In this document: piece after piece, positions 29,195 through 38,556 of the stretch
How the letters are laid out: each line of letters opens with the position of its first letter
Numbering within the stretch: the first letter of the stretch is position 1
Assembly (NCBI GenBank): GCA_031292275.1
Contig: JARLHL010000002.1
Coordinates: forward strand, 61,889-125,888
Length of the DNA: 64,000 nt
DNA from: Desulfocapsaceae bacterium
GTDB lineage: Bacteria > Desulfobacterota > Desulfobulbia > Desulfobulbales > Desulfocapsaceae
Direction: 5' to 3'
Translations under genes and position numbers: made by a program
Notes under the pieces: generated by a model
The model's database searches: none
Seen by the model: the letters and a program-made list of their open reading frames with translations, nothing else
Told to the model about the DNA's origin: nothing

Positions 29195-29679
29195 GCCTTC
29201 ACTTGCCAACTGCGCTGTAATGCAGGGAGGAATATGACGTCCGAGAACAGTTTCGCCGACGAGCAGTACCGAGGGCTCGGGGCCGGCCCTCTTTCCGGAG
29301 CATTGAGGAAGTCCTGAAAATGGCTGGAACGCGATTGTGAACAGCCTTACCTTGACAAAAAATTATCACCTGCATAATGTACACACCTCAATAAACGGAC
29401 AAGGGCAGACCGGAAGCGCCGGGAATTGCGACCCTGTTTTTTTGAATATTGGGTCGCATGGCACTCTTATTCTTGAAATACCGGTTTGATTGTATCCGGC
29501 GGCATGATATCGGCTTCGGCAAAGGGTTGATAATGCAGGCCGGGCTTGGCGGATCAACTGTTGTTATTGCTTTGTTTTAATGATGAAAATACTCTCAGGG
29601 AATGCGGCAGATCCGTCGTCCCGAAAGCGGGGTTCGGGTATGGGCTCGGTCTGAGGCCTCCAGGAGGAAAGGATTCTAT
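29195..29679. other. Intergenic region with an inverted repeat
   Basis: 485 bases before hisI. TGCGACCC (29427-29434) and GGGTCGCA (29451-29458) form an 8-bp stem whose loop contains a seven-T run, possibly a terminator or attenuator. A 28-codon frame at 29234 (MTSENSFADEQ) sits 3 bases after GGAGG, too close and too short to call. Otherwise nothing is recognised. Confidence 0.4.
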
Positions 29680-30057
29680 ATGGTGGAACTGGATTTTACA
29701 AAGAATGCCGACGGATTGCTGCCTGCAATCGTTCAGGAATATCAAAGCGGTGAGGTCCTCATGCTCGCCTATGTCAACCGTGAAGCCTGGGCCCTGACCC
29801 TGGAGACCGGAAAGGCCCATTTCTGGAGTCGGTCACGGAAAAAAATATGGCTGAAGGGCGAGACTTCGGGGCATATGCAGATTATTCATGATATTCTGGT
29901 AGATTGTGACAATGATACGGTTGTCTACAAGGTGGAGCAGCTGGGAGGTGCAGCCTGCCATACCGGTTATCGTTCCTGTTTTTATCGTCGTGTCAACGGC
30001 CAGGAACTGCAGATCATCGGTGAAAAAATATTTGATCCTGAAAAAGTCTATCGGTGA
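29680..30057 (+). CDS. hisI: Phosphoribosyl-AMP cyclohydrolase
   Basis: A 125-residue HisI that opens the adenine ring of phosphoribosyl-AMP in the third step of histidine synthesis. Metal and catalytic residues are visible in [17 protein letters not shown] and [27 protein letters not shown] and [15 protein letters not shown] are typical. It is the single-function form, with no HisE domain. The start MVELDF at 29680 follows an AGGAGGAAAGG stretch. It lies 65 bases before hisG; the rest of the his genes are elsewhere. Confidence 0.95.
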   Translation: MVELDFTKNADGLLPAIVQEYQSGEVLMLAYVNREAWALTLETGKAHFWSRSRKKIWLKGETSGHMQIIHDILVDCDNDTVVYKVEQLGGAACHTGYRSCFYRRVNGQELQIIGEKIFDPEKVYR

Positions 30058-30122
30058 GTCCGGTAGACTTCCTTCAGGAAATCACATTTAATTTTCAGAG
30101 AGAAAAGAGAGCGGAGAAAATT

Positions 30123-30995
30123 ATGACGTTATTGAAGCTGGGCCTTCCTAAAGGAAGCCTGGAAAAGGCAACCATTGAGCTTTTTGAGAGCGCTGGATGG
30201 CTTATCAAACCCACGGCAAGGAATTATTTTCCGGAAATCGATGACCCGGAACTGGCCTGCTCCATCTGTCGGCCGCAGGAGATGTCGAGGTATGTGGAGA
30301 GTGGCATGCTTGATGCCGGAATTACAGGGAAAGACTGGACCATGGAGAATCAGTCAGAGGCCATTTTGGTCTGTGATCTGGTCTACTCAAAGGTCAGCAG
30401 AAAACCCACTCGCTGGATAATTGCGGTGGCAGGGAATTCCGAGATCAGGAAAATCGAGGATTTGGAAGGGAAAAAAATTTCGACTGAGCTTGTCAATGTG
30501 ACCAGACGATTTTTTGAAAGTAAAAATATAAACGTTGAGATCGAATTTTCCTGGGGGGCCACAGAAGCCAAGGTGATTTCGGGCCTTGCCGACGCCATTG
30601 TCGAGGTGACCGAGACCGAGAGTACTATTCGCGCCCATGGACTCCGAATCATCCATGAGCTCATGCAGTCCAACACCCAGTTTATTGCCAATAAAAAGGC
30701 CTGGGAAGACCCTTGGAAGCGAGAGAAGATAGAAAATATTGCGATGCTGCTCCAGGGGGCCCTGCGGGCCGACAGGATTGTCGGGCTGAAGATGAATGTC
30801 TCCAAGGAGAAACTCGATGAGATTGTGGGCCTGCTGCCGAGTCTGAATGCGCCGACAATTGCCAACCTCTACCAGAAGACCTGGTTTTCGGTGGAAACCG
30901 TGGTTTCCGAAGATACGGTTCGTGACCTGATACCAAAGCTGAAAAAATGCGGTGCAGAGGGAATTATTGAGTATTCTCTGAATAAGGTTATCTAG
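30123..30995 (+). CDS. hisG: ATP phosphoribosyltransferase, long form
   Basis: A 290-residue HisG catalysing the first step of histidine synthesis (ATP plus PRPP). The length and the C-terminal ~75-residue ACT-like regulatory domain (LNAPTIANLYQ) mark the long, HisZ-independent form, which is feedback-inhibited by histidine. Seen are LGLPKGSLEKATIELFESAG at the N-terminus and IVEVTETESTIRAHGL, the PRPP-binding region. GGAG precedes the ATG at 30123. The longer frame back to 30054 lacks a ribosome binding site. It is co-directional with hisI upstream. Confidence 0.95.
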   Translation: MTLLKLGLPKGSLEKATIELFESAGWLIKPTARNYFPEIDDPELACSICRPQEMSRYVESGMLDAGITGKDWTMENQSEAILVCDLVYSKVSRKPTRWIIAVAGNSEIRKIEDLEGKKISTELVNVTRRFFESKNINVEIEFSWGATEAKVISGLADAIVEVTETESTIRAHGLRIIHELMQSNTQFIANKKAWEDPWKREKIENIAMLLQGALRADRIVGLKMNVSKEKLDEIVGLLPSLNAPTIANLYQKTWFSVETVVSEDTVRDLIPKLKKCGAEGIIEYSLNKVI

Positions 30996-31176
30996 GACCT
31001 GCCCTTTGCATAAGAGGCGTTTTGGTCCGGGATCTGCGATACCTGCCGCAACAATTTCCCGAAGGCGGAGTGTGCCCGTTTCAGGGATAGGTGCAGGGGT
31101 CGGGACAAAAAGGCAATTAATGCGTTTGCTCGGGAGATAATATTGTCTTCAGTTGTGCCCTCAACCACCCAGGAAC

Positions 31177-31779
31177 ATGATGGATTTATCGAACCCCGGT
31201 TTTTTGCTCAGCGTCCACAGCCTCAGGCAGCTGCCTGAGGCGGAATTCCCGGAAATAGCCTTTGCCGGGAGATCCAATGTGGGCAAATCAAGCCTGATTA
31301 ACACCTTGCTGGGGCGTAAAAACCTGGTGAAGGTCAGCAGTCGCCCCGGCAAGACCCAAGGCTTGAACTATTTTCTGGTAGGGAAGGAGTTGTACTTTGT
31401 CGATCTTCCCGGCTATGGATACGCAAAGGTGGAAAAACAGATGCAGATGGGGTGGCAATCCTTGATTACCACCTATCTGGAGACCCGTTCAAGCCTGGCC
31501 TGTGTCGTTGTCATCCTGGATATCCGCCATCCGCCCAAAGAGCAGGATACGCAGCTGCTGGCCTGGTTAAAGACCATGGGAATCGCCATCGTTCCCGTCT
31601 ATACCAAAATCGATAAGCTTTCCGGGAATGAACGGTTCAGGAATGCTGAGATTCTAGATGCAGGGCATACCATCCATCCCACCGATCGCATCCTCTTTTC
31701 CGCCAGGACGGGGCAGGGAAGGGACGAACTCGAGCATGCCCTTGAGGCTTGCATTGCACACAAGGATCTCCGCCGGTAG
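31177..31779 (+). CDS. engB: Ribosome biogenesis GTPase EngB (YsxC/YihA)
   Basis: A ~200-residue Era-like GTPase needed for large ribosomal subunit assembly. It has GRSNVGKSSLIN (G1), the DLPGYGYAKV switch (G3) and TKIDKL (G4), a pattern typical of EngB. The ATG at 31177 or the adjacent ATG at 31180 follows AGGA at 31171-31174. A TTG at 31153 is in frame but less likely. It converges with lepA. Confidence 0.95.
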   Translation: MMDLSNPGFLLSVHSLRQLPEAEFPEIAFAGRSNVGKSSLINTLLGRKNLVKVSSRPGKTQGLNYFLVGKELYFVDLPGYGYAKVEKQMQMGWQSLITTYLETRSSLACVVVILDIRHPPKEQDTQLLAWLKTMGIAIVPVYTKIDKLSGNERFRNAEILDAGHTIHPTDRILFSARTGQGRDELEHALEACIAHKDLRR

Positions 31780-31780
31780 C

Positions 31781-31815
31781 GGCCCTCTTTCCTTATTGCC
31801 CGTTTGGGCAGGGCC
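31781..31815. terminator. Hairpin between convergent engB and lepA
   Basis: GGCCCT (31781-31786) pairs with AGGGCC (31810-31815), with an inner stem GCCC-GTTT-GGGC (31798-31809). It starts two bases after the engB stop and lies 16 bases past the lepA stop. There is no long T-run, so it is a hairpin-type end signal rather than a classic intrinsic terminator. Confidence 0.45.
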
Positions 31816-31830
31816 GGCCGTCCTTAATGG

Positions 31831-33630
31831 TCACTGTTCGGATTTCAGTACCGAGAGGAAGGCCTTTTGGGGAATCTCCACATTCCCAACCGTTTTCATC
31901 CGTTTCTTTCCCGCCTTTTGTTTTTCGAGCAGCTTCCTTTTTCGTGAAATATCACCGCCATAACATTTTGCCGTAACGTCTTTTCGCAGCGGGGAGATGG
32001 TCTCTCTGGCAATGATATTGCCGCCGATGGCGGCCTGAATGGCTATTTTGAACATCTGGCGGGGGATCTCCTCCTTCAGACGTTCGCAGGAATGCAGGCC
32101 CCTGGCTCTGGCGTTTGAGCGGTGTACGAGTTGGGAAAGGGCGTCCACCATCTCGCCGTTGACCAGGATATCCAGTTTCACCAGATCGCTCTTCCGGTAA
32201 TCAATCAAGTCGTAATCAAAGGAGCCGTAACCCTGGGTGATGGATTTGAGTTTGTCATAAAAATCGTAAATCACCTCGGCCAGGGGAAGTTCACAGGTAA
32301 ACTCGATTCTGCCGGGGATCGGGTAGCTGTAGCTGGTATTGACGCCCCTGCGCTCCATGCAGAGAGACATGATGGCCCCCATATACTTTTCAGGGATCAG
32401 GATATGGGCCTTGATATACGGTTCTTCCACACTTGCAATTTTCACCGGATCGGGAAAATGGGCGGGATTGTCTACATCGAGGATGGTGTCGTCGGTCAGG
32501 GTGAATATATACTTGACCGAAGGGACGGTGAGGATCAGAGAGATGTCGAACTCACGCTCTAGCCGTTCCTGAACGACCTCAAGATGCAGAAGACCCAGAA
32601 AGCCGCAGCGGAAGCCGAAGCCCAGGGCCACAGAGGAATCCTTCTGAAAGATCAGGGCTGCATCGTTGAGCTGGAGCTTGTCAAGGGCCGAGGCTAAATC
32701 CTCGTACTCATCGGTGGAGATGGGATAGATGGAGGAAAAGACAACCTGCTGGACCTCCTTGAAGCCGGGCAGCGGGGCGGCGCAGGGGGCATCCCTCAGG
32801 GTGATGGTATCCCCGGGCCGGGTATCCCTGACGGTCTTGACGCCTGCGAGAATATATCCTACCTGGCCTGCTGATAGTTCTTTCTGCGGTTCTCTCTGGA
32901 TCCTGAAGAGGCCCACCTCTTCAACCCTGTATTCCGCGTTGTTGGACATGAATTTGATGATGTCGCCGGGCCGGACGCGCCCGTTGATCACCCGGCAGGA
33001 TATTATGGTACCGCGAAAGGAGTCGTAATTGGCATCGAAGATCAGCACCTCAAGGTTCTGGTTCGGATCGCCTTTAGGGGGCGGAAGGTGGTTGACGATG
33101 GCCTCAAGGATCTCCGCTACACCCTTGCCGGTTTTTGCCGAGCAGAGCTGGATAAGATCGCCGTCCAGGCCCAGATCCTCTTCAATCTGCAGGGCCACCT
33201 TCTCGGGTTCGGCCGAGGGAAGGTCGATCTTGTTTATGACCGGAATGATTTCAAGATCATTCTCCATAGCCAGGTAAAGATTGGCAAGGGTCTGGGCCTC
33301 TATGCCCTGCGAGGCGTCTACAAGGAGAAGCGCACCTTCGCACGATGTCAGCGCCCTGGAAACTTCATAGCTGAAATCAACATGCCCGGGGGTATCTACG
33401 AGATTAAGCATGTATGTTTTGCCATCTTTTGCGGTATATGGTAAACATATGGTCTGACTTTTAATGGTGATCCCGCGTTCACGCTCAATATCCATGTTGT
33501 CGAGAATCTGATCCTTAAACTCCCGGTCCGTAATAAGATTGCACATTTGAATCATCCGGTCTGCAAGTGTTGACTTGCCATGATCGATATGTGCGATTAT
33601 ACTGAAATTTCTTATATTTTTTATATCCAT
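31831..33630 (-). CDS. lepA: Elongation factor 4 (LepA)
   Basis: A 599-residue translational GTPase that affects translation under ionic stress and ribosome biogenesis. It has [10 protein letters not shown] (G1), [14 protein letters not shown] (G3) and NKIDLP (G4), and the LepA-specific C-terminal domain ([29 protein letters not shown]). Length is the usual ~600. The ATG at 33630 fits the standard N-terminus [16 protein letters not shown], though the ribosome binding site is weak. Confidence 0.97.
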   Translation of the reverse strand: MDIKNIRNFSIIAHIDHGKSTLADRMIQMCNLITDREFKDQILDNMDIERERGITIKSQTICLPYTAKDGKTYMLNLVDTPGHVDFSYEVSRALTSCEGALLLVDASQGIEAQTLANLYLAMENDLEIIPVINKIDLPSAEPEKVALQIEEDLGLDGDLIQLCSAKTGKGVAEILEAIVNHLPPPKGDPNQNLEVLIFDANYDSFRGTIISCRVINGRVRPGDIIKFMSNNAEYRVEEVGLFRIQREPQKELSAGQVGYILAGVKTVRDTRPGDTITLRDAPCAAPLPGFKEVQQVVFSSIYPISTDEYEDLASALDKLQLNDAALIFQKDSSVALGFGFRCGFLGLLHLEVVQERLEREFDISLILTVPSVKYIFTLTDDTILDVDNPAHFPDPVKIASVEEPYIKAHILIPEKYMGAIMSLCMERRGVNTSYSYPIPGRIEFTCELPLAEVIYDFYDKLKSITQGYGSFDYDLIDYRKSDLVKLDILVNGEMVDALSQLVHRSNARARGLHSCERLKEEIPRQMFKIAIQAAIGGNIIARETISPLRKDVTAKCYGGDISRKRKLLEKQKAGKKRMKTVGNVEIPQKAFLSVLKSEQ

Positions 33631-33895
33631 AGGGGAATGCTTTCTTTGGTGGATGCCTGATGTGATAGTTTTACTGCGAAAGGAGAGGAACCTACTACAT
33701 CTAGCACAAAAATGCGAAGAAGAAAATACAATTTTCCTCCCCGCCAGGGTCTGTGATAAGATAGGCGAGAAGGAAAGTCCATCCGGGTGTTTGGGGGAAA
33801 ATGCGGGAATGGAATACTGATTGCGCTTTTAAGTTTCTGGATTATTATTATTTTTCAATAACTAACAATATCCGGATTTATAGAGATACAGACAG

Positions 33896-34876
33896 ATGAC
33901 TACAGAAACTGAAGAAGATTCATATGATGATGAGATAGAACCTCATGAGCATCCGCTTGTCGCCGTTTCGGAAGATGAGAATCTGCCGGTTCTCAGCAAC
34001 CCTGCCCTGCATCGGTATCTGCAGGAGATAAGCCAGTATGAGCTCCTGTCGCGCGAGGAAACGGATGAGCTGGCCGTTAAGTTCAGGGAGACAGGGGACC
34101 AGGATGCGGCATATCGTCTTGTCTCGGCGAATCTGCGGCTTGTGGTCAAGGTCGCCATGGATTTCCAGAAGTACTGGATGCAGAACTTCATGGATCTCAT
34201 CCAGGAGGGCAATGTCGGTCTTGTCCAGGCCACCAAAAAATTCGATCCGTATCGCGGGGTGAAGTTCTCCTACTATGCAGCCTATTGGATTCGCGCCTAT
34301 GTCTTGAAATTTATTATGGATAATTGGCGCCTTGTCAAGATTGGCACCACCCAGGCCCAGCGAAAGCTCTTCTTCTCCCTGAACAAGGAGAAGAAGCTCC
34401 TTGAGGCCCAGGGGTTTGACGCGGAGCCGAAGCTCCTGGCCCAGCGCCTGAGCGTCAAGGAAAGGGAGGTCGTCGAGATGAGCCAGCGTATGGATAGCTG
34501 GGACGTCTCGCTTGAAAGCCCTGTCCGCTCTGATTCGGAAGATGAGCAGAAAAACTTCATCCCCAATGAGGGCCCGGGTATCGAATCCATGGTCGCCGGA
34601 AAAGAGATGAAGCAGAAGCTCAATCAGCTGCTTGACGTGCTGAAGGATAAGCTGAATGATAAGGAGAAGATGATCCTTGACAAGCGTCTGCTCACCGATG
34701 AACCGCTCACGCTTCAGAATATTGCAGACAGTTTTGATATCTCCCGAGAGCGGGTGAGGCAGATTGAAGTAAATCTTTTGAAGAAGATGAAAAAATTTTT
34801 TGAGACTGAGATGCCTGACATTGTCGATTTCTTTGATGGAGACAAGATAGTTGTGACGACGAACAGCACTGACTGA
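33896..34876 (+). CDS. rpoH: Heat-shock sigma factor RpoH (sigma32)
   Basis: A 326-residue sigma70-family factor without region 1.1. Region 2 shows NLRLVVKVAMDFQKYWMQN and DLIQEGNVGLVQATKKFDP; the RpoH box QRKLFFSLNKEKK follows region 2.4 and separates this from RpoD/RpoS-type factors. Region 4 has the -35-binding helix (FDISRERVRQIEVNLLKKMKKF). It has an acidic N-terminal tail of ~40 residues and a slightly extended C-terminus. It should direct transcription of chaperone and protease genes. The 265-base upstream region is AT-rich. Confidence 0.92.
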   Translation: MTTETEEDSYDDEIEPHEHPLVAVSEDENLPVLSNPALHRYLQEISQYELLSREETDELAVKFRETGDQDAAYRLVSANLRLVVKVAMDFQKYWMQNFMDLIQEGNVGLVQATKKFDPYRGVKFSYYAAYWIRAYVLKFIMDNWRLVKIGTTQAQRKLFFSLNKEKKLLEAQGFDAEPKLLAQRLSVKEREVVEMSQRMDSWDVSLESPVRSDSEDEQKNFIPNEGPGIESMVAGKEMKQKLNQLLDVLKDKLNDKEKMILDKRLLTDEPLTLQNIADSFDISRERVRQIEVNLLKKMKKFFETEMPDIVDFFDGDKIVVTTNSTD

Positions 34877-35195
34877 AAGGGGCTGGTAGGATCAGCCCCC
34901 CGAGGCTCCCCTCATCAGGCTTGAATGGATGGTTTTTGTCGTGGCTTCAGCCTTGCTTGAGCAGCATTCGGGATGGGAAAATCGGGAGAGGGGGTGCTTG
35001 CGCCCGTCGGGAAATTTCTCGTCTGGGCTGCTGATAGTATGAGCAGTATCCCCGATCCGGGTGGAGGGGGAGACTGCGGCGTTCACCCGCAGGAAGTGAT
35101 TTTTTTTCTTGATTTGAACAGACATTTGTTTATTAATAAGAGCCTTTGAAAAAGGCTGATGAGGGCACGGATACAGTGAGCCCTTCAATAAGAAT
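34877..35195. other. Region between rpoH and the greA leader
   Basis: It contains a hairpin directly after rpoH (GGGGCTG 34879-34885, CAGCCCC 34893-34899) that may end its transcript, and a second perfect hairpin AGCCTTT-GAA-AAAGGCT at 35141-35157. The greA promoter must lie here, but I cannot choose among several AT-rich candidates near 35110-35180. No gene is seen. Confidence 0.45.
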
Positions 35196-35260
35196 ACAGG
35201 CAAAACGGATGAGTTTTTCCTGTGGGGTTTTTTTAGCAAATCCCATAGGAATTTTTTTTT
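35196..35260 (+). promoter_or_regulatory. Attenuator-like leader of greA (alternative hairpins)
   Basis: Hairpin 1: ACAGG-C-AAAAC (35196-35206) pairs with GTTTT-T-CCTGT (35213-35223). Hairpin 2: CCTGTGGG (35219-35226) pairs with CCCATAGG (35242-35249), one G-U pair, followed by A-A and nine T (35252-35260), the form of an intrinsic terminator. Both need CCTGT, so only one can form. The T-run ends 15 bases before the greA start at 35276. Transcription attenuation in the greA leader is known in E. coli (the GraL RNAs); the sequence here is unrelated, and the parallel is inference. Confidence 0.6.
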
Positions 35261-35275
35261 ACAATGGAGTCGAAA

Positions 35276-35761
35276 ATGGTTGAACGTATTCCCATGTCCA
35301 AAGCGGGTAATCAGAAGTTGCGTGATGAATTGTCCAGACTTGAAAGAGTAGAGCGTATCGAGGTCGTGAGGGCAATTGAAACCGCAAGAGAACATGGCGA
35401 TCTCAAGGAAAATGCTGAATATCATGCCGCCAAAGAGCGTCAGGGGCATATAGAAGGACGAATTCGCGAGTTAAGGGATAAACTCGGACGAGCAGAAGTC
35501 ATTGACTGTTCCAAAGTGTCTGAGGAAAGGGCTGTTTTCGGAACGGTTGTAAGCCTTTTGGATGTGAATACCGAAGAAGAGGTGTCCTATCAATTGCTTG
35601 GCCCCGAAGAATCGGACGTGAAGTCCGGATCAATCTCAGTCCTGTCTCCTCTTGGTCAGAGTATTCTTGGTAAAAGGGTCGGCGATGAGGTGATAGTGAA
35701 GGCCCCTGGAGGGACGAGAGAGTATGAGGTCGTGCAGATTGCCCCCTCGGTCTTTGCCTGA
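35276..35761 (+). CDS. greA: Transcription elongation factor GreA
   Basis: A 161-residue GreA, which enters the RNA polymerase secondary channel and stimulates cleavage of backtracked RNA. The N-terminal coiled coil carries the conserved acidic tip in AREHGDLKENAEYHAAKERQ, and the C-terminal FKBP-like domain contains SPLGQSILGKRVGDEV. The ATG at 35276 (MVERIPMSKAGNQKL) is chosen because GGAG at 35266-35269 is well spaced. An in-frame ATG at 35264 has the terminator T-run immediately before it. Confidence 0.96.
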   Translation: MVERIPMSKAGNQKLRDELSRLERVERIEVVRAIETAREHGDLKENAEYHAAKERQGHIEGRIRELRDKLGRAEVIDCSKVSEERAVFGTVVSLLDVNTEEEVSYQLLGPEESDVKSGSISVLSPLGQSILGKRVGDEVIVKAPGGTREYEVVQIAPSVFA

Positions 35762-35843
35762 TCGTATCGGTGATCGGCATTCTGCGTAATTCTGGGTAAA
35801 GAGCCGGAGAAGTTCAGGCACCGATCTCGATGCTTTGAAAACA

Positions 35844-35863
35844 TCCGGCCAGGATATGCCGGA
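35844..35863. terminator. Hairpin between greA and the TetR gene
   Basis: TCCGGC (35844-35849) and GCCGGA (35858-35863) form a 6-bp stem with an 8-base loop between two convergent genes. No T-run, so only a weak call. Confidence 0.35.
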
Positions 35864-35902
35864 CCTCGCCGACTTCGGTCCTCACCGGCTACGATCTCCC
35901 GG

Positions 35903-36499
35903 TCAACAGGCCTTGGCTTGAGTCAGCATCCCCGATAAAAATATTTTTATTATCTGATTGACGGTTTCCTCCACCGTATAGTTCGTTTCCAGGGAGGTAT
36001 TCCAGACCCTTGAGATTTCGTCAAGACTTCCAAAAAACGCCCTTTTGGCGATGCCCGGCAATATGTCTGCCCGGTAAATCTTCTGTTCCTGGCCAAGTTT
36101 TATAATATCAGAGATGATGTTGACATATTCGCTGAATTTATTATTACGGTAATCCTTGATAAGCTTATTGGTCTGTCGGAGTTCAATCTGGATTACCTCG
36201 GCGAGGTGTTTGTTTTTTTTCATGACAGTCAAGTGCTTGGTTGCAAAAATTTCAAGCATTTTCCTTGGATCTGTTTCTTCTGCAAGCAGTTTTTTGACCT
36301 GGGTGATGATGTTGCCTATCTCTTCTTCGAAGACTGACAGGAGGATATCAAATTTATTGTTAAAGTAGAGATAAATTGTTCCATCAGCAACCTTGGCTTC
36401 TTTGGCTATATCGGATATCCTGGCGTTGAAAAAGCCTTTTTGGGCGAAAACCTTGGTTGCAGCGGTAATTATTTTGGTATGTTTATTAACAGCTTTCAT
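35903..36499 (-). CDS. TetR/AcrR-family transcriptional regulator
   Basis: A 198-residue repressor-type protein. The N-terminal helix-turn-helix is ITAATKVFAQKGF..ISDIAKEAKVADGTIYLYF, with NNKFDIL after it, as in FadR-like TetR members that respond to acyl-CoAs; the C-terminal ~140 residues form the helical ligand domain. The ligand is not known. Its gene is divergent from purDE. An inverted repeat TGAAT-N4-ATTCA lies 50 bases upstream of its start and could be its own operator. Confidence 0.88.
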   Translation of the reverse strand: MKAVNKHTKIITAATKVFAQKGFFNARISDIAKEAKVADGTIYLYFNNKFDILLSVFEEEIGNIITQVKKLLAEETDPRKMLEIFATKHLTVMKKNKHLAEVIQIELRQTNKLIKDYRNNKFSEYVNIISDIIKLGQEQKIYRADILPGIAKRAFFGSLDEISRVWNTSLETNYTVEETVNQIIKIFLSGMLTQAKAC

Positions 36500-36548
36500 T
36501 GATTAGGGGGGGAGTAGAGTCAATGAGACGGAACATGTAAAATAACAC

Positions 36549-36562
36549 TGAATGGTGATTCA
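36549..36562. promoter_or_regulatory. Operator-like palindrome 1 (TetR autoregulation candidate)
   Basis: TGAAT-GGTG-ATTCA, 5-bp arms with a 4-base spacer, 50 bases upstream of the TetR start. It resembles the TGAATGA-type operators of FadR-like TetR proteins. Confidence 0.45.
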
Positions 36563-36620
36563 TTTATGTAACCTCAAGAAGGTGTTTTGTCAACATTCGA
36601 ACATGCGTAAATAATTTCCC

Positions 36621-36642
36621 GATACTGATGGATATCAGTATC
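36621..36642. promoter_or_regulatory. Operator-like palindrome 2
   Basis: GATACTGAT-GGAT-ATCAGTATC, perfect 9-bp arms with a 4-base spacer, in the same intergenic region, 139 bases before purDE. No T-run follows, and the sequence differs from palindrome 1, so it may bind a second regulator. Confidence 0.5.
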
Positions 36643-36780
36643 AAACATATTGAATACATTTATATTTTATAGTAAATTCTGCCGGCGGGATCAGGGGATT
36701 TTTCCGCATGAATTGTAAAAAAAAAGACTTGAGACAAGCTTGTCTGCCGGTCTTGCATAACTATTTACGGGAGGGGGTTG

Positions 36781-38556
36781 ATGAGAGTACTTGTGATTGG
36801 ATCCGGAGGGCGGGAGCATGCCTTGGTCTGGAAAATTAAACAGAGCCGCAGAGTCGAAAAAATATTCTGCGCCCCGGGGAATGCAGGTATCGGACGTCTG
36901 GCCCAATGTGTTGATATTGCCGCTGTCGATGTTGAAGCCCTGGTGGCTTTTGCAAAGAAAGAGAAGATACATCTCACTGTGGTCGGTCCGGAATCTTCGC
37001 TGGTGGCCGGTGTCGTCGATGCCTTTGAAGAGAATGGATTACGGATCTTCGGTCCGAAGAGGAAGAGCGCGATCTTGGAGGGCAGCAAGGTATTCACCAA
37101 ACAGTTTCTTGAAAAATACAAGATCCCTTCCGCCTCCTTCAAAGTTTTTACCGAGAAGAAAAAGGCAAAAAAATACCTCGACACCTGCACCTTTCCCATT
37201 GTCGTCAAGGCCGATGGCCTGGCAGCGGGGAAAGGCGTTGTTGTTGCCCGGACAATCACCGAGGCTAAAGATGCCGTCGATCTGATCATGACCCGCAAGG
37301 CCTTTGGCGAGGCCGGCGATACGATTATTATCGAGGAATGCCTCCAAGGCGAAGAGGCCTCCTTTATTGCCTTCACCGATGGAAAGACCGTCCTTCCCCT
37401 GCCTTCTTCGCAGGATCATAAGGCCATATTTGACGATGACAAGGGACCGAATACCGGCGGCATGGGGGCCTATTCGCCGGCGCCGGTCATCACTGAGGCG
37501 ATTACCGCCAGGGTGATGAAAACGATCATGCTGCCCACGGTCCGGGGCCTGGAGGCGGAAGGAAGGCCATATAAGGGGATGCTCTATGCGGGACTCATGA
37601 TCGACGGTGATCGGATCAATGTCCTGGAGTTCAATTGCCGTTTCGGCGATCCCGAGGCCCAGCCCCTGCTCATGCGTCTGCAGAACGATATCGTCGATAT
37701 CCTTGATGCGGTCATTGACGATTGCCTTGACACCATCGAAATGAAGATCGATCCGTCGCCAGCGGTCTGCGTGGTGATGGCCTCCGGTGGATATCCGGGG
37801 GATTACGACAAGGGCAAGGGCATCAAGGGGCTGGCTGCGGCATCCAAGGTGGAGGGGGTGATGGTCTTTCATGCCGGCACCGGGATGAAAAACAGACGTA
37901 TCGTCTCGTCCGGCGGTCGGGTCCTGGGGGTTACCGCCCGAGGCGAGGATCTCCGGCAGGCCATTGACCGCGCCTACAGTGCTGTCGATAAGATCCATTG
38001 GGACGGCTGCTACAGCCGAAGAGACATCGGTGCCAAGGCCTTGAAACGTACCGGGGCGAGTGCCGGAAAGGCGGTGGTTGGAATTGTAATGGGAAGCGAG
38101 TCCGACCTGTCGGTCATGCAGGCGGCCGCTGACTTTTTACGGGATATGGAGGTCCCCTTCGAGATGACCGTTGCCTCTGCCCACAGGTCTCCGGAGAGGG
38201 CTGTGGATTATGGGAAGAATGCCGGGAGCCGGGGCCTGAAAGTCATCATTGCCGGGGCCGGGATGGCAGCTCATCTGGCCGGCGTCCTGTCCGCTCACGC
38301 CGATATTCCCGTCATTGGTGTGCCTCTGGATGCATCGCCGTTCCATGGCATGGACGCGCTTCTGGCAACGGTACAGATGCCTCCGGGAGTGCCGGTGGCC
38401 ACAATGGGTGTCGGCAGGTCAGGGGCGAAGAACGGTGCTGTGCTGGCAGTACGGATACTTGCCCTCGCAGATCCTGCCCTTGCGGTCAGGCTGGTTGCAT
38501 TCAGACGGCAGATGGTGCAGAATGTTGATGATGCAGCCGGCCGGATTTCCGGTTGA
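36781..38556 (+). CDS. Fused PurD-PurE: GAR synthetase and N5-CAIR mutase
   Basis: A 591-residue protein joining two purine enzymes. Residues 1-~422 are PurD (phosphoribosylamine-glycine ligase, ATP-grasp): MRVLVIGSGGREHALVWK, KADGLAAGKGV, GPNTGGMGAYSPAPVIT and NCRFGDPEAQ. Residues ~430-591 are PurE: GIVMGSESDLSVM (GSESD at 438-442), VASAHRSPER and the PVATMGVG strand. SAHRSPE indicates the class I mutase acting on N5-CAIR from PurK. The frame is continuous through the ~8-residue linker. The ATG at 36781 follows a GGAGGGGG site; an adjacent TTG at 36778 is possible. Steps 2 and 6 of the pathway would be covalently linked. It overlaps the next gene. Confidence 0.93.
   Translation: MRVLVIGSGGREHALVWKIKQSRRVEKIFCAPGNAGIGRLAQCVDIAAVDVEALVAFAKKEKIHLTVVGPESSLVAGVVDAFEENGLRIFGPKRKSAILEGSKVFTKQFLEKYKIPSASFKVFTEKKKAKKYLDTCTFPIVVKADGLAAGKGVVVARTITEAKDAVDLIMTRKAFGEAGDTIIIEECLQGEEASFIAFTDGKTVLPLPSSQDHKAIFDDDKGPNTGGMGAYSPAPVITEAITARVMKTIMLPTVRGLEAEGRPYKGMLYAGLMIDGDRINVLEFNCRFGDPEAQPLLMRLQNDIVDILDAVIDDCLDTIEMKIDPSPAVCVVMASGGYPGDYDKGKGIKGLAAASKVEGVMVFHAGTGMKNRRIVSSGGRVLGVTARGEDLRQAIDRAYSAVDKIHWDGCYSRRDIGAKALKRTGASAGKAVVGIVMGSESDLSVMQAAADFLRDMEVPFEMTVASAHRSPERAVDYGKNAGSRGLKVIIAGAGMAAHLAGVLSAHADIPVIGVPLDASPFHGMDALLATVQMPPGVPVATMGVGRSGAKNGAVLAVRILALADPALAVRLVAFRRQMVQNVDDAAGRISG

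Noticed and set aside
29234..29320. 28-codon ORF after GGAGG
   Set aside because: The ribosome binding site is only 3 bases from the ATG, and the peptide is too short to judge.
34892..35449. 185-residue minus-strand frame over the greA leader and greA
   Set aside because: It overlaps greA and the attenuator hairpins, with no start signal or family resemblance.
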